A DNA stretch of 9,787 bases, from positions 1 to 9,787 of the forward strand of contig JAUHXB010000029.1 of NCBI GenBank assembly GCA_030427215.1. The letters are read 5' to 3'. Both the position numbers and the translations under genes were made by a program. The DNA comes from Alphaproteobacteria bacterium (GTDB lineage Bacteria; Pseudomonadota; Alphaproteobacteria; Micavibrionales; UBA1664). The notes under the pieces are model-generated. The model searched no databases. It was not told the DNA's origin and saw nothing but the letters and a program-made list of their open reading frames with translations. Shown here in pieces: positions 5,367 through 9,787 of this stretch. Each line of letters opens with the position of its first letter. Position 1 is the stretch's first letter.

Positions 5367-6683
5367 ATGACACAAACAGCAGAAAACATCGTAACAATGA
5401 CAAATGACAATAATGACAGAGAGTTTTGGACAGCCCCCCTATCACAAACGGACACGGCCGTGTGGGATGCCATTGCAAAGGAAAAAACACGTCAACAAAA
5501 CCAAATTGAGCTGATCGCATCGGAAAATATTGCATCACAGGCAGTTTTGGATGCCCAAGGGTCGGTCATGACCAACAAATATGCCGAAGGATACCCAACA
5601 AAGCGTTATTACCAAGGGTGCGATTATGTGGATATCACCGAACAATTGGCGATTGATCGTATTTGTGAATTATTTGATTGTGCCTATGCCAATGTTCAAC
5701 CTCATTCAGGGGCAAATGCAAATCAGGCGGTTTATTTGGCTTTGCTTAATCCAAATGACACAATTTTGGGGATGTCACTGGATGCCGGTGGGCATTTAAC
5801 ACATGGATTTGCTGTGAACCAATCGGGTAAATATTTTAATGCCGTGAATTATGGTTTGGTCGAAGAAACTGGTTTGATCGATTATGATGAGGTTGAGGCG
5901 TTAGCGTTAGAACATCAACCAAAAATGATTATTGCGGGGGCATCCGCCTATCCGCGTGTGATTGATTGGGCGCGTTTCCGCGAAATTGCGGATAAGGTTG
6001 GGGCCTACCTGATGGCGGATATGGCGCATTATTCTGGCCTGATTGCCGCGGGTGTGTACCCATCACCAATTCCTCATGCGCATGTTTGCACATCAACAAC
6101 ACATAAAACATTACGCGGCCCGCGCGGTGGAATTATCCTGTCCAATGATACAGATTTGGGTAAAAAATTAAACACTGCCGTATTCCCTGGGCTTCAAGGT
6201 GGGCCGTTGGAACATGTGATTGCGGCAAAGGCGGTTGCATTTGGTGAAGCGCTTCGCCCTGAATTTAAAGATTATCAACGTGCCGTGATTGATAATGCTC
6301 GTACATTGGGTGAAACACTGAAAAAAGGTGGGCTAGATTTGGTGTCAGATGGAACAGATTCCCACATGTTGCTTGTTGATTTACGCCCCAAAGGCCTAAC
6401 AGGTAAGGCCGCGGATTTGGCGTTGGAACATGCCGGTTTGACCTGTAATAAAAATTCTGTCCCTAATGACCCTGAAAAACCATTTGTGACATCGGGTATT
6501 CGCCTTGGAACGCCCGCGGGAACAACGCGCGGTTTCATGACGGATGAGTGGGTTCAAATTGGTGAAATGATCCTCGAAGTTCTGGATGGCCTTGTCGTCA
6601 ATGGCGAAGATGGCAATGATGCGGTTCAAAAGGCCGTGAATAAAAAAGTTGTTGCGTTATGCTCACGTTTTCCGATCTATTAA
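5367..6683 (+). CDS. glyA: Serine hydroxymethyltransferase
   Basis: A complete 438-residue SHMT, the cytoplasmic PLP enzyme that converts serine plus tetrahydrofolate to glycine plus 5,10-methylene-tetrahydrofolate, the main source of one-carbon units. Motifs: [11 protein letters not shown] (47-57), [18 protein letters not shown] (68-85), SGANANQAV (114-122), the cofactor-binding [12 protein letters not shown] (218-229), and [13 protein letters not shown] (243-255) with PLP lysine K247. The C-terminal domain keeps [19 protein letters not shown] 5367 adds about 10 residues before the usual family start; ATG 5397 is an alternative, and neither has a strong Shine-Dalgarno. The 171-base gap from rpiB contains an inverted repeat, so glyA may be read through from rpiB or from a promoter within the gap. 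A strong terminator follows 28 bases after the stop. The nrdR gene often found next is absent. Confidence 0.97.
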   Translation: MTQTAENIVTMTNDNNDREFWTAPLSQTDTAVWDAIAKEKTRQQNQIELIASENIASQAVLDAQGSVMTNKYAEGYPTKRYYQGCDYVDITEQLAIDRICELFDCAYANVQPHSGANANQAVYLALLNPNDTILGMSLDAGGHLTHGFAVNQSGKYFNAVNYGLVEETGLIDYDEVEALALEHQPKMIIAGASAYPRVIDWARFREIADKVGAYLMADMAHYSGLIAAGVYPSPIPHAHVCTSTTHKTLRGPRGGIILSNDTDLGKKLNTAVFPGLQGGPLEHVIAAKAVAFGEALRPEFKDYQRAVIDNARTLGETLKKGGLDLVSDGTDSHMLLVDLRPKGLTGKAADLALEHAGLTCNKNSVPNDPEKPFVTSGIRLGTPAGTTRGFMTDEWVQIGEMILEVLDGLVVNGEDGNDAVQKAVNKKVVALCSRFPIY

Positions 6684-6686
6684 AAT

Positions 6687-6715
6687 TTGACAGATTTTAA
6701 TTCTATGACTAATCT
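6687..6715 (+). promoter_or_regulatory. Possible promoter for the broken gene after glyA
   Basis: TTGACA (6687-6692) is a perfect -35 box just past the glyA stop. A 17-base spacer leads to TAATCT (6710-6715), a poor -10. A start near 6722 would put the transcript's 5' end near the loop of the terminator hairpin, leaving the downstream Shine-Dalgarno unpaired. Speculative because of the weak -10. Confidence 0.3.
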
Positions 6716-6746
6716 CCTTCTATAAAATATAGAGGGAGATTTTTTT
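6712..6746 (+). terminator. Strong rho-independent terminator after glyA
   Basis: ATCTCCTTCTATA (6712-6724), loop AAA, TATAGAGGGAGAT (6728-6740): a 13-bp stem with one T-G pair, followed by six further T. The 3' arm also carries AGAGGGAG (6731-6738), a Shine-Dalgarno 8 bases before ATG 6747, so stem formation would hide that ribosome binding site. Confidence 0.9.
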
Positions 6747-7088
6747 ATGGCATTACAGTCTTTTCATCAATCTGCACAATTGAATGTGATTGGATATGAT
6801 CAACTGCCTCTTGATATTAATAATCGTGCACAGGATCAGATTTTAACGTTAAGGTTGGAACCTTATAAAGGCCATGAAGACCGTTTGTTGTATGCGGTTA
6901 GTTAAGCCCTATCAAATCATGAGGGGCCAGTTATCCTTATGATATCAAACGATCTCTCTGATGATTACGTGGCCATTGATATTCCGTGCGGTGCAATGGC
7001 CACGCCTGCAAATTTATTTGATACTTTCATGACGCTTGGAATATTTCCAAAACCTACGCATGGGTGGTATCCGTCTTTAGATGTTTAA
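6747..7088 (+). pseudogene. Small unknown gene with one in-frame stop codon
   Basis: Starting at ATG 6747, a frame of 52 codons (MALQSFHQSAQLNV... to LLYAVS) meets TAA at 6903-6905, then continues open in the same frame for 60 more codons (ALSNHEGPVILMIS... to GWYPSLDV) to TAA 7086-7088. Both halves read like ordinary protein, and the join LLYAVS-stop-ALSNHEGP would be smooth if TAA were CAA (Gln), a single C-to-T change. Intact length would be 113 residues. I do not recognise the family; there is no signal peptide or membrane segment. The Shine-Dalgarno AGAGGGAG is well spaced but lies in the glyA terminator stem. ATG 6939 with GAGGGG 12 bases upstream could restart the second half. The 3' end overlaps the clpB stop by 4 bases, convergently. 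Alternatives: two separate small proteins, stop readthrough, or a base-call error. Confidence 0.6.
6968..7004. repeat. Perfect 11-bp inverted repeat near the convergent gene ends
   Basis: CGTGGCCATTG (6968-6978) and its exact complement CAATGGCCACG (6994-7004), with a 15-base loop. It lies inside the broken gene, about 80 bases beyond the clpB stop. No T-run follows on either strand, so it is not a standard intrinsic terminator, but such a stem could still block or protect the clpB mRNA 3' end. Confidence 0.6.
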
Positions 7089-9682
7089 GCCACCTTACCG
7101 TTTTTTTGCATCTCACCTTTGAACGATAAATTTGTGCCGTCATGCGTAACCTTCACAACCATGCCGTCCGTAATATCACCTTTGAGCAACGATTCCGCCA
7201 GAGGGTTTTGCAATTCCTGTTGAATAACACGTTTGAGCGGTCGCGCACCATAAGCGGGGTCATAACCCTTATCCGCCAGAAACACCACGGCCTTATCATC
7301 TAGCTCAACCGTGATTTGACGATCCGCCAATAATTTTTGCAAACGCCCCAATTGGATTTCAACAATACGTGACATCATTGATTTTTCCAAACGACGGAAC
7401 AATAAAATTTCATCCAAACGGTTTAAAAATTCAGGGCGGAAATGCGATTTTACCGCGTTCATCACACCATCACGAACCAATTCAACGTCTTCGCCGTCTT
7501 TTTGATTCACCAGCAAATCCGCGCCAATATTCGATGTCATGATGAGCAGCGTATTTGAAAAATCAACCGTGCGCCCTTGTCCATCGGTTAACCGTCCATC
7601 ATCCAAAACCTGAAGCAATACATTAAACACATCAACATGCGCCTTTTCAATTTCATCGAATAATATGACTTGATACGGACGACGACGCACCGCCTCGGTC
7701 AATACACCACCTTCTTCATACCCGACATAACCAGGAGGCGCACCAATCAGACGAGCCACGGAATGCTTCTCCATAAATTCGGACATATCAACGCGCACCA
7801 TGGCGGTGTCATCATCGAATAAAAATTCTGCCAAGGCCTTGGTCAATTCCGTTTTCCCAACACCTGTTGGCCCCAAAAACATGAATGATCCTATCGGACG
7901 ATGCGGGTCTTGTAACCCTGCCCGCGCGCGACGCACCGCATTTGATACGGCCATAATCGCCTGATCCTGCCCCACAACGCGTTTGGTCAAATGCTCTTCT
8001 AATTTGAGGAGTTTTTCCTTTTCGCCTTCCAACATTTTGGTCACGGGAATACCCGTCCATCGCGCAACGATTTCGGCGATGTCTTCTTCTGTGACTTCCT
8101 CGGTAATCATGGATGCGTTGGATAAATGGGATGCCTCCTCAACCTTTTTCATCAGGTCAGGGATTTTACCGTAGGACAATTCCCCCGCTTTTGCCCAATC
8201 GCCATCGCGTTCGGCCTTTTCCAATTCCGCCTTGGCGCGGTCCAATTCTTCCGCCCATTTTTGTCCCATCGCCAGCTTTTCTTTCTCCGCCTGCCATTGA
8301 GATGTTTGATCGGCTGATTCCGCCTCTAATTGATCAAGCTCTTCCTCAATTTTTTGAAGACGATCTTGAGAGCCTTTATCGGTTTCCTTCTTTAGGGCTT
8401 CGCGTTCGATTTTCATTTGAATAATTTGACGATCAAGCGCATCCAGCGATTCAGGTTTTGAATCCACTTGCATCCTCAACCGTGCCGAGGCCTCATCAAT
8501 CAAATCAATCGCCTTATCCGGTAAAAAACGATCCGTGATATAGCGATTGGACAAAGTCGCCGCGGATACAATCGCCGTATCCGTCACACGCACACCGTGG
8601 TGCAACTCGTATTTTTCTTTAAGGCCACGAAGGATAGAAATTGTATCCTCAACCGTTGGTTCATTGATGAATACTGGTTGAAAACGACGAGCCAACGCCG
8701 CATCCTTTTCAATATATTTACGGTATTCATCCAATGTCGTTGCCCCGACCATGTGCAACTCACCCCGCGCCAATGCGGGTTTCAACATATTCCCCGCATC
8801 CATCGCGCCATCGGTTTTCCCCGCACCGACAAGCGTATGCAATTCATCCAAAAACAACACGATTTCACCCGCGGCTTCGCGAACTTCATCCAAAACACCT
8901 TTTAATCTCTCTTCAAACTCACCGCGGAATTTCGCCCCTGCAATCAGGGATGATAAATCAAGCGACATCAGGCGTTTATTGCGCAGGGATTCAGGCACAT
9001 CACCATTCACGATACGTAATGCCAACCCTTCGGCAATCGCGGTTTTTCCAACACCGGGCTCACCAATAAGGACAGGATTATTTTTTGTTCGGCGAGATAA
9101 TACCTGTACCGTGCGGCGGATTTCCTCGTCACGGCCAATCACGGGGTCTAATTTCCCTGATCGTGCGACTTCGGTCAAATCACGAGCGTATTTTTTCAAC
9201 GCATCAAATTGATCTTCGGCACTTGCGCTATCCGCCGTACGCCCCTTACGACGATTATTAATCGCGGCATTGAGGCGTTTATCATCAACGCCACTATCAA
9301 TCAAAGTTGCGGACACTTCCGTTTTTTTCGCCAATACCATGGATTGCAGCAACCGTTCGGTTGTGATGAAGCTGTCCCCCGCCTTTTCGGATAAAATTCG
9401 TGCCTCATCGACGATTTTGGCAAGGTCAGTCGACATGCGAAGACCACCTGTCGCGCCCGTCACCTGTGGTAATTTCGCTAGATTTTTATCAAGACGCGCA
9501 CGCAATGTCGCAACATCACCACCCGCGGCGGTGACAAGCGAATCCGTAACATTTTGATCATCATCCATCATCACACGTAACAGGTGATCCGGTTCCAAAG
9601 ATTGATTATTTTTCCGCATGGCCAGCGTTTGCGCCGCCTGCATAAAGCCTCTCAGCTTTTCCGTCATTTTTTCGAAGTCCAT
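7085..9682 (-). CDS. clpB: ATP-dependent disaggregase ClpB
   Basis: A complete 865-residue ClpB/Hsp104, the hexameric AAA+ unfoldase that pulls proteins from aggregates together with DnaK. Domains in order: Clp N-domain repeats (about 5-145); first AAA+ with Walker A GEPGVGKT (207-214), Walker B VLFLDE (275-280) and pore loop [10 protein letters not shown] (249-258); coiled-coil M-domain (about 410-525), which marks it as ClpB rather than ClpA/ClpC; second AAA+ with Walker A GPTGVGKT (604-611), pore loop GYVGYEEGG (651-659), Walker B VILFDE (672-677) and the [10 protein letters not shown] arginine-finger segment; then the C-terminal D2-small domain. No IGL/IGF ClpP-docking loop is seen, fitting a disaggregase. 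Start ATG (9680-9682) has a strong Shine-Dalgarno AAGGAAGGG 7 bases upstream. The upstream promoter is sigma-70-like; no clear RpoH or CIRCE site is visible in the available 105 bases. Confidence 0.98.
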   Translation of the reverse strand: MDFEKMTEKLRGFMQAAQTLAMRKNNQSLEPDHLLRVMMDDDQNVTDSLVTAAGGDVATLRARLDKNLAKLPQVTGATGGLRMSTDLAKIVDEARILSEKAGDSFITTERLLQSMVLAKKTEVSATLIDSGVDDKRLNAAINNRRKGRTADSASAEDQFDALKKYARDLTEVARSGKLDPVIGRDEEIRRTVQVLSRRTKNNPVLIGEPGVGKTAIAEGLALRIVNGDVPESLRNKRLMSLDLSSLIAGAKFRGEFEERLKGVLDEVREAAGEIVLFLDELHTLVGAGKTDGAMDAGNMLKPALARGELHMVGATTLDEYRKYIEKDAALARRFQPVFINEPTVEDTISILRGLKEKYELHHGVRVTDTAIVSAATLSNRYITDRFLPDKAIDLIDEASARLRMQVDSKPESLDALDRQIIQMKIEREALKKETDKGSQDRLQKIEEELDQLEAESADQTSQWQAEKEKLAMGQKWAEELDRAKAELEKAERDGDWAKAGELSYGKIPDLMKKVEEASHLSNASMITEEVTEEDIAEIVARWTGIPVTKMLEGEKEKLLKLEEHLTKRVVGQDQAIMAVSNAVRRARAGLQDPHRPIGSFMFLGPTGVGKTELTKALAEFLFDDDTAMVRVDMSEFMEKHSVARLIGAPPGYVGYEEGGVLTEAVRRRPYQVILFDEIEKAHVDVFNVLLQVLDDGRLTDGQGRTVDFSNTLLIMTSNIGADLLVNQKDGEDVELVRDGVMNAVKSHFRPEFLNRLDEILLFRRLEKSMMSRIVEIQLGRLQKLLADRQITVELDDKAVVFLADKGYDPAYGARPLKRVIQQELQNPLAESLLKGDITDGMVVKVTHDGTNLSFKGEMQKNGKVA

Positions 9683-9749
9683 CGTTAGGCCCTTCCTTTC
9701 TTATATATATTTAATAATATCATGAACCCTTTAAGGCATCCATAACATC

Positions 9750-9779
9750 ATTATATAGGAATAAATTCAGAGTTGTCTA
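9750..9779 (-). promoter_or_regulatory. Sigma-70-like promoter of clpB
   Basis: On the minus strand TAGACA (9774-9779, one mismatch to TTGACA) is followed after 18 bases by a perfect TATAAT (9750-9755), about 67 bases ahead of the clpB start. A heat-shock sigma-32 site would be expected for clpB, but the CTTGAA/CCCCAT pattern is not convincing here. It may lie beyond the window or be absent. Confidence 0.5.
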
Positions 9780-9787
9780 GTCTAATT

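Noticed and set aside
5179..5538. Minus-strand 119-codon frame across the rpiB-glyA gap
   Set aside because: It overlaps the glyA start and the inverted repeat, has low-likelihood protein composition, and is antisense to conserved SHMT sequence.
6903..6905. Reassigned TAA codon or genetic-code change
   Set aside because: TAA is the normal terminal stop of other genes here (clpB, the acyltransferase, rplY), so a local mutation is far simpler.
8113..9212. Several plus-strand frames of 60-150 codons opposite clpB
   Set aside because: All are antisense to highly conserved ClpB coding sequence and have Ser/Pro/Arg-rich shadow composition with no ribosome binding sites.
9683..9787. CIRCE or RpoH heat-shock site ahead of clpB
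   Set aside because: No TTAGCACTC-type inverted repeat is present and no convincing CTTGAA/CCCCAT pair is visible; a sigma-70-like promoter explains the region better.

Overview
The window looks like chromosomal DNA from an alphaproteobacterium of moderate to low GC content. Three things point there: the UvrA zinc module has the alphaproteobacterial-type CPVSG variant, there is a short alphaproteobacterial ribbon-helix-helix (RHH_4-type) protein, and a DUF6898-like small protein sits next to rpiB and glyA. This placement comes from recalled family features, not a database search, and I cannot go below class. Most genes are housekeeping. I see no CRISPR array, rRNA, tRNA or recognisable defence system, and no clearly new multi-gene system.

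Left end (1-200): the tail of an unidentified plus-strand reading frame, then a short palindromic AT-rich stretch. This runs into a minus-strand uvrA that stops after only 615 codons. The protein holds the whole first ABC half of UvrA and diverges at the inter-domain linker, so the second zinc module and second ATPase are absent. The break next to a foreign-looking fragment suggests insertion or rearrangement.

2017-2565: an 81-bp palindromic intergenic repeat upstream of uvrA, then a small two-helix membrane protein gene (minus) with a good promoter and ribosome binding site.

2566-6740 (plus strand): a lysophospholipid-acyltransferase-like gene with a TTG-started RHH_4 gene 2 bases behind it; rplY (ribosomal protein L25) with promoter and terminator; then DUF6898-like gene, rpiB and glyA. 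The glyA leader contains an inverted GCAAAG-rich repeat, and glyA ends at a strong terminator. RpiB interconverts pentose phosphates; GlyA supplies glycine and one-carbon units.

6747-7088 (plus): a small unknown gene interrupted by one in-frame TAA, probably a C-to-T nonsense change of CAA. Its Shine-Dalgarno lies inside the glyA terminator stem, and its end overlaps the clpB end by 4 bases. 7085-9682 (minus): complete clpB disaggregase with its ribosome binding site and a sigma-70-like promoter at the right edge.

The points most worth a second look are the half-length uvrA and its junction, the broken gene between glyA and clpB with its shared terminator/ribosome-binding-site hairpin, the two palindromic repeats, and several starts that have a -10-like box but no ribosome binding site (possible leaderless mRNAs).
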